Assembly: GCA_963848525.1 (NCBI GenBank)
Contig: CAWKDZ010000001.1
Location: 186,001 to 250,000, forward strand
Length of the DNA stretch: 64,000 nt
Source: JACCTU01 sp963848525
GTDB taxonomy: Bacteria; Actinomycetota; Thermoleophilia; Gaiellales; Gaiellaceae
Reading direction: 5' to 3'
The translations under genes were made by a program, and so were the position numbers. Shown in pieces: positions 24,574 to 32,317 of this stretch (positions are counted from its first letter, which is position 1; each line of letters opens with the position of its first letter). Below the pieces are notes generated by a model. It was not told the origin of the DNA. It ran no database searches and saw only the letters and a list, made by a program, of their open reading frames with translations.

Positions 24574-25547
24574 CGGCCGCCGTCGACGGCGAGACGCTCG
24601 CCCTCGTCGGTCCGTCGGGCGCAGGCAAGACGAGCGTCCTGCGCGCGGTCGCCGGGCTCATCCGGCCCGAGCGCGGCCGGATCACGATCGCCGACCGTCC
24701 CGTCTTCGACTCGTCACGGGGAATCGACCTGCCGCCGGAGGAGCGCCGGGTCGGGTTCGTCTTCCAGGAGTACGCGCTCTTCCCGCACCTCTCCGTCGAG
24801 CAGAACGTCGCGTTCGGCGGCGGCTCGCGTGCGCGCGCGGTGCTCGAGCGGTTCGGGATCGCCCACCTCGCCCGCGCGCGGCCGCGTCAACTCTCGGGCG
24901 GCGAGCGCCAGCGCGTCGGGCTGGCGCGGGCGCTCGCGCGCGACCCGGACGTGCTGCTCCTCGACGAGCCGCTCTCCGCGCTGGATACGCACACGCGCGC
25001 CGGCGTACGCGCGGAGCTCCAGGCACTGCTCCGTGAGCTCGGCCTGCCGACGATCCTCGTCACGCACGACTTCACCGACGCCGCAGCGCTCGCGGACCGG
25101 ATCGGCGTGCTCGTCGACGGCAAGCTGCTCCAGGTCGGGACGGCGGCCGAGCTCGTCGCGGCGCCGACGAGCTCGTTCGTCGCGAGCTTCACGGGCGCGA
25201 ACGTGCTTCCGGGTGTCGCCAGAGCGACGGGCGACGGGCTGACCGAGATCGTCCTCGACGCCGGTGACACGCTCTACTCGACCGACGCCGCGCGGGGACG
25301 CGTCGACGTCGTCATCTACCCCTGGGACGTGACGATCTCGCGCGCCGTGTCGCTCGACTCGACGCTCAACCACGTGCGCGGGCCCGTCCGCTCCCTCGTC
25401 GCCGTCGGCAACCGCGTGCGCGTGCAGGTGGGGCCGGTCGTCGGCGAGATCACCGCGGCGTCCGCGGAGCGGCTCGCGCTTGCGGTCGGCCAGGTCGGCG
25501 TCGCCTCGTTCAAGGCGACGGGGACGCGAGTCCTCGACGCCGGTTAG
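24516..25547 (+). CDS. modC: molybdate ABC transporter ATP-binding protein ModC
   Basis: A 343-residue ATPase: Walker A LVGPSGAGKTSVLRAVAGL near residue 30, Q-loop GFVFQEYALFPHLSVEQN, signature RQLSGGERQRVGLARALA, Walker B VLLLDEPLSALD and switch His VTHDF. The last 100 residues carry a TOBE-like domain (NVLPGVARATGDGLTEIVLD, HVRGPVRSLVAVGNRVRVQVG). Its stop TAG interlocks with the TAA of the convergent peptidase gene. It energises molybdate uptake. Confidence 0.93.
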   Translation: MGTLELDIAVPRRSLRVELTAAVDGETLALVGPSGAGKTSVLRAVAGLIRPERGRITIADRPVFDSSRGIDLPPEERRVGFVFQEYALFPHLSVEQNVAFGGGSRARAVLERFGIAHLARARPRQLSGGERQRVGLARALARDPDVLLLDEPLSALDTHTRAGVRAELQALLRELGLPTILVTHDFTDAAALADRIGVLVDGKLLQVGTAAELVAAPTSSFVASFTGANVLPGVARATGDGLTEIVLDAGDTLYSTDAARGRVDVVIYPWDVTISRAVSLDSTLNHVRGPVRSLVAVGNRVRVQVGPVVGEITAASAERLALAVGQVGVASFKATGTRVLDAG

Positions 25548-26869
25548 CGCGGCAGCTCGGCGAACACGAGGAACAGCTCGCGCGCGGCTTCGCGGGCCTT
25601 CGTCAGGTACTCGACCGGCAGCTTCTCGTTGGGCGAGTGGACGCTCGACTCGGGGAGCGCGACGCCCGTCAGGACGACGGGCATCCCGCGCTCCGTCAGC
25701 GCGGCCATGATCGGGAGCGTGCCGCCGCCGCGGATGAGCAGCGGTTCGCGGCCGAAGACCTTCTCGAACGCCTTCAGGCCGAGCTGGATCGGCGGCGACT
25801 TCGGGTCGACGACCGAGGCCGGCGTGCCGCCGTCGTAGCGAAGATCGATCTCGGCGCCGGCGGGCGCGGCGTCGTGGATCAGCTGCTCGACCGCCTCGCG
25901 GATCGTCTCGACTTCCTGGCCGGGGGCGAGCCTGACGGTGAAGTTCGCCTCGGCCGAGGTGACCGTCGTCGTGTTCTTCAGGCCCGGCTTGCCGCCGAGG
26001 ATGCCGTTGACGTCGACCGACGACTCGGCCGTCGTGCGCAGCCAGAACTCGTCGGCCGCGCGCTCGTCGTACGGCTGCGCTCCCGCGCCGCCGAGCATCT
26101 CCTCGCCGCTCGGGATCTCCGTCCAGCTCTCCTGCTCCTCGGGCGTCACCGGGATGATCCCCCGGCGCAGCGGCTCGGGCAGCCGCCCGTCGCGCGGGAG
26201 GATCCCGGCGAGCGTCTGGTTCAGGGCGTGAATCGCGTTCAGCGCCGCGTTGCCGTACATGCCGGAGTGCAGGTCGCGCCGGCCCGTGCGCACGTGCAGG
26301 TCGAACGCGATCAACCCGCGTGTGCCCGTGCAGAACTGCGGCACGTCGCGGCGCTCCATGCCTCCGTCGAAAATCACGCAGACGTCGGCGCCGCGCTCGT
26401 CGCGCAGGACCCAGTCGACGATCGAGTCCCCGCCGATCTCCTCCTCGCCGTCGGACGCGATGCGGACGTTGACCGGCAGCGCGCCCTCGGCGGCGAGGTC
26501 CGCGGCCGCCCGCAGGACCGAGTAGAGCTGCCCCTTGTCGTCGGCGATTCCGCGCGCGAAGACCCAGTCGTCGCGGATCTCCGGCTCGAACGGGTCGCTG
26601 TCCCAGAGGTCGACCGGCGCCGGCGGCTGCACGTCGAAGTGGCCGTAGACGAGCACGGTCGGCGCGCTATCCGCGTCGCGTGATGCGCGCAGCTCGCCGA
26701 TCACGAGCGGCTGGCGGCTCGTCTCGACCAGGTCGGCCTCGCCGCCGGCGCTGCGGATGAAGTCGCGAACCCACTCGCCCGCGCGGCGGACGTCGTCGGC
26801 GTGCGACGGGTCCGCGCTGACGCTCGGGATGCGAAGGAGCTCAGTGAGCTCGTCGGTCAGCGCCGTCAC
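25544..26869 (-). CDS. M20/M28-family dipeptidase
   Basis: A 441-residue metallopeptidase of the M20 group (dipeptidase/CNDP-like). VLVYGHFDVQPPAPVDLWDSDPF contains the first zinc His and Asp. FARGIADDKGQLYS holds the bridging Asp, IASDGEEEIGG the catalytic Glu pair, and SVHSPNEKLPVEYL the last His. A central dimerisation lid is present (LHVRTGRRDLHSGMYG). It would cleave dipeptides or similar amides in the cytoplasm. The start GTG at 26869 fits the family; a longer frame reaching 27421 reads through the sigma factor gene. It follows sigA by 11 bp. Confidence 0.92.
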   Translation of the reverse strand: MTALTDELTELLRIPSVSADPSHADDVRRAGEWVRDFIRSAGGEADLVETSRQPLVIGELRASRDADSAPTVLVYGHFDVQPPAPVDLWDSDPFEPEIRDDWVFARGIADDKGQLYSVLRAAADLAAEGALPVNVRIASDGEEEIGGDSIVDWVLRDERGADVCVIFDGGMERRDVPQFCTGTRGLIAFDLHVRTGRRDLHSGMYGNAALNAIHALNQTLAGILPRDGRLPEPLRRGIIPVTPEEQESWTEIPSGEEMLGGAGAQPYDERAADEFWLRTTAESSVDVNGILGGKPGLKNTTTVTSAEANFTVRLAPGQEVETIREAVEQLIHDAAPAGAEIDLRYDGGTPASVVDPKSPPIQLGLKAFEKVFGREPLLIRGGGTLPIMAALTERGMPVVLTGVALPESSVHSPNEKLPVEYLTKAREAARELFLVFAELPR

Positions 26870-26880
26870 GGCGCCGGAGT

Positions 26881-27972
26881 CTACGCGGCGGCGTCGCGCA
26901 GCGTCTGCGAGTCCGACAGCGCGCGGAGCTTCTTCAGGCTCTGGTTCTCGATCTGCCGGATCCGCTCGCGCGTGACGTTGAACGTCCGCCCGACTTCGTC
27001 GAGCGTGCGCGGCGGCTTGCCGTCGAGCCCGTAGCGAAGCTCGAGCACGGCGCGCTCGCGCGGGGAGAGCATCTCCAGGACCTTCTTCAGCGCTTCCTTG
27101 CGCAGCGTCGTCTCCGCCTCCTCCTCGGGCGCGGGCGCCGACTCGTCGGTGATGAAGTGGCCGAACTCGGACTCCTCTTCGTCGCCGACGGGCTTGTCGA
27201 GCGAGACGGGCGTCTGCGCGCTGCGACGGATCTGCTCGACCTCGTCGGGGCTGAGCTCGAGCTCGCGGCCGATCTCGAACGCGAGCGGCTCGCGGCCGAG
27301 CTCGGCGCGCAGCTTGCGCTCGGCGCGCGCGATCTTGTTCAGCTTCTCGACGACGTGAACGGGCATGCGGATCGTCCGCGCCTTGTCGGCGAGCGCACGG
27401 GCGACGGCCTGCCGGATCCACCAGGTCGCGTATGTCGAGAACTTGAAGCCCTTGCGGTAGTCGAACTTCTCGGCGGCACGCACGAGCCCGATCGTCCCCT
27501 CCTGGATCAGGTCGAGGAACGGCAGCCCCTGGTTGCGGTAGCGCTTGGCGATCGAGACGACGAGGCGGAGGTTCGCCTCGACCATCTCCTGCTTCGCGCG
27601 ATGGTCGCCGCGCTCGATCCGCTTCGCGAGCTCGACCTCCTGCGCGGCGGTCAGCAGGTCGACCTTGCCGATGTCCTTGAGGAAGAGCTGCAGCGAGTCG
27701 GTCGAGATCTCGCGCTCGTGCGCCACGGCGGGCTCCTCCTCGCTCGCCGCCGCCTGCTCGGCGACGACGGAGATCTCCAGCGCCTCGAGGGCGTCGTAGA
27801 ACGAGTCGAGCGCACCCGGCTCCAGGTCGAGATCGTCGAGCGCGAGCGCGATCTCCTCGGCGCTGAGGGAGCCCGAGGCCTTCCCGGTCTCCAGCAGGCC
27901 CTTCGCCTCATCGGTTGCGAGGACGTCCTCGAGGTCGAGACGCGTACCCGGTGCTGCGGTGGTTTCGCTCAC
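26881..27972 (-). CDS. rpoD: RNA polymerase primary sigma factor (RpoD/SigA)
   Basis: A 363-residue group 1 sigma factor. An acidic region 1.1-like N-terminus (SAEEIALALDDLDLEPGALD) is followed by region 1.2 (STDSLQLFLKDIGKVDLLTAAQE), region 2 with the -10 reading part (RNQGLPFLDLIQEGTIGLVRA, KFSTYATWWIRQAVARALAD), region 3 (TIRMPVHVVEKLNKIARAER) and region 4 (MLSPRERAVLELRYGLDG, TRERIRQIENQSLKKLRAL). GTG start with GGAGGGGGAG upstream and a consensus-like promoter. It probably recognises the TANNNT elements seen across this window. Confidence 0.95.
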   Translation of the reverse strand: MSETTAAPGTRLDLEDVLATDEAKGLLETGKASGSLSAEEIALALDDLDLEPGALDSFYDALEALEISVVAEQAAASEEEPAVAHEREISTDSLQLFLKDIGKVDLLTAAQEVELAKRIERGDHRAKQEMVEANLRLVVSIAKRYRNQGLPFLDLIQEGTIGLVRAAEKFDYRKGFKFSTYATWWIRQAVARALADKARTIRMPVHVVEKLNKIARAERKLRAELGREPLAFEIGRELELSPDEVEQIRRSAQTPVSLDKPVGDEEESEFGHFITDESAPAPEEEAETTLRKEALKKVLEMLSPRERAVLELRYGLDGKPPRTLDEVGRTFNVTRERIRQIENQSLKKLRALSDSQTLRDAAA

Positions 27973-28005
27973 GGCTCCCCCTCCAAGGCCCCGCTAACCC
28001 CTCTC

Positions 28006-28033
28006 ACCATATGGCCGCGTCGGACGTAGTCAA
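28006..28033 (-). promoter_or_regulatory. sigA promoter
   Basis: On the minus strand, TTGACT (28033-28028), a 16-nt spacer and TATGGT (28011-28006) precede the sigA GTG by 33 nt. It is the best two-part promoter in the window. The 150-bp gap around it (27973-28124) shows no other gene. Confidence 0.6.
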
Positions 28034-28124
28034 TGTCCGCTGTGGCGGCGGGAAGTGTGCCTGACGCCACAGACGGCCGCCATAGGCCGTTCGGCTCATC
28101 CTGTCCTCAACAGAGACCCATGCC

Positions 28125-29048
28125 CTACAGACGGTCGAGAAACCGTTTCGCTTCCCGGCCCAGGCGGGTTTCCGGGCCGAGGGCCCGCGCACGCTCGAGC
28201 TGGCTGCGGGCGCCGGCGACGTCGCCGATCCAGAGCAGGAGCACGCCGAGGTGGAAGCGAACGGTCTGAGCCCGGGGGAACCGGCGCGTGAGCGGGCCCA
28301 GGCGGCCGAAGGCGAGCGCCGGCCGCGATTTCTCGAAGCGGGAGACGGCCGCAGCGGTCAGAGCCTCGGGATCGGCCGGCGCGCGCCGCAGCGCGTCGTC
28401 GAACGCACGCCGCGCCGACACGGGCCGCCCGAGCTGCTGGAGCGCCGTGCCGTGGCGAAGCGTCGCTTCGACCGACCGAGAGGCCTCGGCTTCGACCGCG
28501 GCGAACTGCTGCGGGGGCTCGAGCGCGGCGAGCCGCTGCGGGAAGGGAGCCTCGGGGACGAAGAGCGGCAGGCCGGGCGCGAAGCGGGGGTGGAGGAAGT
28601 CGCTCGCCCGCACCGCGTACGGCGTGTCCGGCTCGACCCGGGCGGCGGCGCGGAGCTCGGCGCGCGCCTGCGCCTCGTCGTTCAGCGCGGCGAAGGCGAC
28701 GCCGCGGTGCAGTCGCACGACGGCGCGGTCGCGCGGGAGCGCGCGCAGCCTGGGCAGCGTGTCGGGCCAGGACGCGAACGCGAGCCCGACGCGCGCCTCC
28801 GCCGAGTCGTGACGCGCGAAGAGGCGCCCGGCCTCGGCGAGCTCGCCGCGCTGGTACAGCGTCGCCGCGCGCCGGAGGTCGCGTGCCTCGTCGTCGGTGC
28901 GGACGCCGAGGTCGAGGAAGAGCGGGGGCGGCTCGGCGGCCTCCGGCGAGGGGTCGTCCCGCGTCAGGGCGACGGCGCCGACCGTCGCCGCGCCGGCCGC
29001 CGCGGCGATCGCGGCGACGACGAGCCACACGCGCAGGCGCGCGCTCAC
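28125..29048 (-). CDS. membrane-anchored TPR protein
   Basis: A 307-residue protein with one N-terminal membrane segment (LRVWLVVAAIAAAAGAATVGAVAL, about residues 4-28) and a long outward or periplasmic-side domain of TPR-like helix pairs (AATLYQRGELAEAGRLFARHD, GTALQQLGRPVSARRAFDDAL, LGVLLLWIGDVAGARSQLERAR). It has no enzyme motif and the partner is unknown. Start GTG 29048 is preceded by GGAG. It is divergent from the rhodanese-E1 gene and upstream of sigA. Confidence 0.75.
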   Translation of the reverse strand: MSARLRVWLVVAAIAAAAGAATVGAVALTRDDPSPEAAEPPPLFLDLGVRTDDEARDLRRAATLYQRGELAEAGRLFARHDSAEARVGLAFASWPDTLPRLRALPRDRAVVRLHRGVAFAALNDEAQARAELRAAARVEPDTPYAVRASDFLHPRFAPGLPLFVPEAPFPQRLAALEPPQQFAAVEAEASRSVEATLRHGTALQQLGRPVSARRAFDDALRRAPADPEALTAAAVSRFEKSRPALAFGRLGPLTRRFPRAQTVRFHLGVLLLWIGDVAGARSQLERARALGPETRLGREAKRFLDRL

Positions 29049-29077
29049 GCGCTCCGGTCGAGGAGAGTTCTCATCGC

Positions 29078-29083
29078 TACACT
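29078..29083 (+). promoter_or_regulatory. -10 element before the cysteine-biosynthesis operon
   Basis: TACACT lies 10 nt before ATG 29094, which also has AAAGGA just upstream, so this transcript has a very short leader with a ribosome binding site. Confidence 0.4.
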
Positions 29084-29093
29084 TTCGAAAGGA

Positions 29094-30332
29094 ATGGCGT
29101 CCTACGGCGAACTGTTGCAGCAGGCGCGGACCACGGTGCCGGCGATCGGGCTCGAGGAGGCGCGCGGGCTCGTCGGCGGCGACGCGGTCTTCCTCGACGT
29201 CCGCGAGCCCGCCGAGTGGGCGCTCGGCCACCTGCCCGACGCGCTCCACGTGCCGCGCGCGGACGTCGCAGAGCGGATCGAGCAGGAAGTGCCGGACAAG
29301 TCGAGCCGCGTCGTCGTCTACTGCGCGCGCGGGAACCGCTCGGCGATCGCGTCCCAGACGCTGCTGGCGCGCGGCTACACGAGCGTCGAGAACCTGATCG
29401 ACGGCTTCATCGAGTGGGAGCGCCGGGGGTTCCCGACGGTCGTCCCGTCGACGCTGCCCGAGGCCCAGCGCCGGCGCTACAGCCGCCACATGCTGATCCC
29501 CGAGGTCGGCGAGGAGGGTCAGCGCCGGCTGCTCGACGCGCGCGTGCTGCTGATCGGCGCCGGCGGGCTCGGCTCGCCCGCGTCGCTCTACCTCGCCGCG
29601 GCGGGCGTAGGCACGCTCGGGATCGTCGACGACGACGTCGTCGACGCCTCGAACCTCCAGCGCCAGATCGCGCACTCGACGCAGCGGCTCGGCGAGCCGA
29701 AGGTCGAGTCGGCGCGCGAGACGCTCGAGGCGCTCAACCCCGACGTCCGGATCGAGGCGTACCGCGAGCGGCTGACGTCCGAGAACGCCGACCGGATCCT
29801 CGGCGCCGGCTGGGACCTGATCGTCGACGGCTCCGACAACTTCCCGACCCGCTACCTCGTCAACGACGCGTCGGTCTGGCACGACGTCCCCGTCGTCCAC
29901 GGCTCGATCTACCGCTTCGAGGGCCAGGTGACGGTGTTCAAGCCGCGCGAGGGGCCGTGCTATCGCTGCCTCTTCCCCACGCCGCCCCCGCCCGAACTCG
30001 CTCCGTCGTGCGCAGAGGGGGGCGTGCTCGGAGTGCTCCCCGGAGTGATCGGCTCGCTCCAGGCGAGTGAGGCGCTCAAGCTCGCGCTCGGGATCGGCGA
30101 GCCGCTCGTCGGGCGGCTGCTGCTTTTCGACGCGCTCGAGGCGTCGTTCACGGAGGTCGCGCTGCGGCGCGACCCCGACTGCCCGGTGTGCGGCGAGCAC
30201 CCGACGATCACCGAGTACATCGACTACGCCGAGTTCTGCGGGGCCCCGCTCCCCTCGCCGGCGGCGGCTCCCGCCGGGCGGAGCCCGGCTCCGCCGTCGC
30301 CTGACGCCGCTGGAACCGGGGCAACGGGATGA
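29094..30332 (+). CDS. rhodanese-E1 fusion: MoeZ/MoeB-like sulfur-carrier adenylyltransferase
   Basis: A 412-residue fusion. Residues 15-115 are a rhodanese domain (FLDVREPAEWALGHLPDALHVP, active-site Cys in VVVYCARGNRSAIAS). Residues 125-385 are a ThiF/MoeB-type E1 with the ATP loop LLIGAGGLGSPASLYLAAAGV, ASNLQRQIAHSTQRLGE, zinc pairs CYRC and CPVC, and a catalytic-loop Cys in APSCAEGGVLGVLPG. The family adenylates the C-terminal Gly of a small carrier and loads sulfur on it. It is directly upstream of cysO and cysM, so CysO is the likely partner. Mycobacterial MoeZ has rhodanese at the C-terminus; here it is N-terminal. A Pro/Ala-rich tail of about 30 residues ends the protein. Confidence 0.92.
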   Translation: MASYGELLQQARTTVPAIGLEEARGLVGGDAVFLDVREPAEWALGHLPDALHVPRADVAERIEQEVPDKSSRVVVYCARGNRSAIASQTLLARGYTSVENLIDGFIEWERRGFPTVVPSTLPEAQRRRYSRHMLIPEVGEEGQRRLLDARVLLIGAGGLGSPASLYLAAAGVGTLGIVDDDVVDASNLQRQIAHSTQRLGEPKVESARETLEALNPDVRIEAYRERLTSENADRILGAGWDLIVDGSDNFPTRYLVNDASVWHDVPVVHGSIYRFEGQVTVFKPREGPCYRCLFPTPPPPELAPSCAEGGVLGVLPGVIGSLQASEALKLALGIGEPLVGRLLLFDALEASFTEVALRRDPDCPVCGEHPTITEYIDYAEFCGAPLPSPAAAPAGRSPAPPSPDAAGTGATG

Positions 30333-30583
30333 GCGTCGTCCGGATCCCACCCACGCTGCGCGCGGACACCGACGGCGAGCGCGAGGTGCTCGCCGAGGGC
30401 GAGAACGTGCGCGAGCTGCTCGACGACCTGATGTCCCGCTTCCCGACGCTCGGCGGCAAGCTCGAGTACGCGAACGTCTACGTCGGCGGCGAGGACATCC
30501 GCACGCAGGACGGCCTCGAGACGCCGGTGTCGGAGGGCGACACCGTGATCCTCCTGCCGGCGATGGCGGGCGGTGGCCGTTAA
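30329..30583 (+). CDS. cysO: CysO-like sulfur carrier protein (ubiquitin fold)
   Basis: An 84-residue MoaD/ThiS-fold protein: VVRIPPTLRADTDGEREVLAEG, VRELLDDLMSRFPTL, NVYVGGEDIRTQDGLETPV and DTVILLPAMAGGG. In mycobacteria CysO carries a C-terminal thiocarboxylate used by CysM to build cysteine. Here the chain ends GGGR rather than GG, so at least the Arg, and perhaps Gly-Arg, would have to be removed; the JAMM protease encoded three genes on could do that. ATGA overlap with the E1 gene and 11-bp overlap with cysM. Confidence 0.9.
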   Translation: MSVVRIPPTLRADTDGEREVLAEGENVRELLDDLMSRFPTLGGKLEYANVYVGGEDIRTQDGLETPVSEGDTVILLPAMAGGGR

Positions 30584-31508
30584 GCCGCACGTCGCGGGCT
30601 CACTGCTCGAGCTCGTCGGGAACACGCCGCTCGTCGAGCTGAAGCCTGAGGGCGCGGTCCGCCTCTACGCGAAGCTCGAGGGCCAGAACCCGACCGGCTC
30701 GATCAAGGACCGGATCGCGAAGGCGATGATCGAGGCGGCCGAGGAGGCAGGCGAGCTCGAACCGGGCCGCGAGCTGCTCGAGCCGACGAGCGGGAACACG
30801 GGCATCTCGCTCGCGCTGATCGCGAGGCTGAAGGGCTACCGGCTCACGTGCGTCCTGCCGGCGAACGCGACCGAGGAGCGCCGCCGCCTGCTCAGGCTCT
30901 ACGGCGCGGGGATCGTCGAGTCGCCGCCCGAGGAGGGCTCGAACGGCGCCGTGCGCCTGGCCCTCGACCTGGCCGAGCGCGAGCCGAGGTTCTTCATGCC
31001 GTTCCAGTACGCGAACGAGGCGAACCCGCGCGCGCACTACGAGGGCACCGGCGCGGAGATCGCCGAGGCGCTCGACCGCGTCGACGTGTTCGTCGCCGGC
31101 CTCGGCACCGGGGGCACGCTGATGGGAACCGGAGCGCGCCTGCGCGAGCACTTTCCCGACGTCGTCGTCGCCGCCGCCGAGCCGCTCCAGGGCGACCCCG
31201 TCATGGGCCTGCGCTCGCTCGAGGACGGCTACGTCCCGCCGATCCTCGACGTCGCGAAGCTCGACCGGAAGCTGCTCGTCACGAACGCGGAGTCGGTCGC
31301 CGCCGTTCGCCGGCTGCTCGACGAGGACGGGATCTTCGCGGGCGTCTCTTCCGGCGCCGTCGTGCACGTCGCGCGCCGCCTCGCGGCCGAGCGCGACGAG
31401 GGCGTCGTCGTCTGCGTCCTCGCCGACGCGGGCTGGAAGTACCTCTCGGCTGACTTCTGGGAGGCGGACGACGTCGAGGGCGCGATGGAGCGAACGGTCT
31501 GGTGGTAG
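30573..31508 (+). CDS. cysM: CysM-type cysteine synthase (CysO-dependent)
   Basis: A 311-residue fold-type II PLP enzyme. SLLELVGNTPLVEL starts the domain, the PLP lysine is in NPTGSIKDRIAKAM, LEPTSGNTGISLALIAR is the substrate loop, GLGTGGTLMGTGARL binds the phosphate, and GIFAGVSSGAVVHVA follows. The C-terminus, LSADFWEADDVEGAME, resembles the actinobacterial CysM tail. It would couple O-phosphoserine with the CysO thiocarboxylate. That substrate choice is inferred from the cysO and mec neighbours; plain O-acetylserine sulfhydrylase is the alternative. Confidence 0.93.
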   Translation: MAVKPHVAGSLLELVGNTPLVELKPEGAVRLYAKLEGQNPTGSIKDRIAKAMIEAAEEAGELEPGRELLEPTSGNTGISLALIARLKGYRLTCVLPANATEERRRLLRLYGAGIVESPPEEGSNGAVRLALDLAEREPRFFMPFQYANEANPRAHYEGTGAEIAEALDRVDVFVAGLGTGGTLMGTGARLREHFPDVVVAAAEPLQGDPVMGLRSLEDGYVPPILDVAKLDRKLLVTNAESVAAVRRLLDEDGIFAGVSSGAVVHVARRLAAERDEGVVVCVLADAGWKYLSADFWEADDVEGAMERTVWW

Positions 31509-31873
31509 TTCCCGCCGAGCTGCGGCGGGAGCTGGTCGAGCACGCGCAGAGCGAGGCGCCCAACGAGGCGTGCGGGCTCGTGGTCGTGCGCGACGGTGTC
31601 GCAGAGCGTTACGTGAGCGGTCGCAACGCGGCCGAGTCGCCGTATCGCTTCGAGCTCGAGGTCGATCCGGAGGTCTGGTTCCTGGAGGACGACGGCTACG
31701 AGCTCGCGGTCTTCCACTCGCACCTCGCCTCGCCGCCGCGGCCGTCGCGCACGGACGTCGAGAACATCGGCCTCTGGGCGGGCCGGCCCTACCTGATCCT
31801 CAACGTGCGGACGGGCGAGCTCGCGGCGTGGCGGATCGACGACGGCGGGATCGAGTCGCTCGAGCTCGAGTGA
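31502..31873 (+). CDS. mec: Mec-type JAMM metalloprotease (CysO-cysteine peptidase)
   Basis: A 123-residue Mov34/MPN+ protease. NEACGLVVV begins the fold; the zinc motif is AVFHSHLASPPRPSRTDVEN (H-x-H, Ser, Asp), with the upstream catalytic Glu in the EAPNEACG region. In mycobacteria Mec cuts cysteine off the C-terminus of CysO. It starts at GTG 31502, overlapping the cysM stop by 7 bp, and ends the four-gene operon before a bidirectional terminator. It may also trim the C-terminal Arg or Gly-Arg of CysO. Confidence 0.9.
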   Translation: MVVPAELRRELVEHAQSEAPNEACGLVVVRDGVAERYVSGRNAAESPYRFELEVDPEVWFLEDDGYELAVFHSHLASPPRPSRTDVENIGLWAGRPYLILNVRTGELAAWRIDDGGIESLELE

Positions 31874-31905
31874 CGGGCGCGCTGCCGGCGGCGTAATGAG
31901 TTCGC

Positions 31906-31941
31906 CTCCTGCTCGCCGCCTGCGGAGACGGCGAGCAGGAG
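31906..31941. terminator. bidirectional hairpin between mec and cupredoxin genes
   Basis: A perfect 13-bp inverted repeat, CTCCTGCTCGCCG (31906-31918) and its complement (31929-31941), with a 10-nt loop, lies between convergent genes. There is no clear T-run, as is common in high-GC genomes. Confidence 0.7.
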
Positions 31942-31949
31942 CGACGTGC

Positions 31950-32309
31950 CTAGCTCTTGACGGTGAAGCTGCCCTTCATCTGCGTTGCGTGCGGGTCGCA
32001 GACGAACGTGTGCCTGCCCGCCCTGAGCGTGACCGTCCACGTCTTGGTCGCGACCTCGGCGACGGTCGTCGCGCGGTTCAGGCGGCCGGGCCCCCTGAGC
32101 CGGAAGTTGTGGAACGACGACCGGTCCCTGACGGTGATCGAGTACCGGCCGGGCTTGAGCGTCGTGACCTTCTTGCCCGCCTTCGTCAGCGAGATGTTGA
32201 AGTTCGGGCCGACGGTCGCGACGAGCTTCGTCGGCGTCGCCGCGGGCGCCTGGGCAGCGACCGCGAGCGCTCCGGCCGCAGCGAGGAGGGCGATGCGAGT
32301 TCGATTCAT
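31950..32309 (-). CDS. secreted cupredoxin-like copper protein
   Basis: A 119-residue protein with a Sec signal (RIALLAAAGALAVAAQAPAA) and a small beta-rich domain. Type 1 copper ligands can be matched to SSFHNFRLRG (His) and FVCDPHATQMKGSFTV (Cys, His, Met), as in plastocyanin-like proteins. It would carry electrons or copper outside the membrane. There is no redox partner nearby. ATG 32309. Confidence 0.82.
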   Translation of the reverse strand: MNRTRIALLAAAGALAVAAQAPAATPTKLVATVGPNFNISLTKAGKKVTTLKPGRYSITVRDRSSFHNFRLRGPGRLNRATTVAEVATKTWTVTLRAGRHTFVCDPHATQMKGSFTVKS

Positions 32310-32317
32310 GACCCTCT

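Noticed and set aside
26870..27421. N-terminal extension of the M20 peptidase
   Set aside because: It is antisense-frame reading of the sigma factor gene; the peptidase family starts at GTG 26869.
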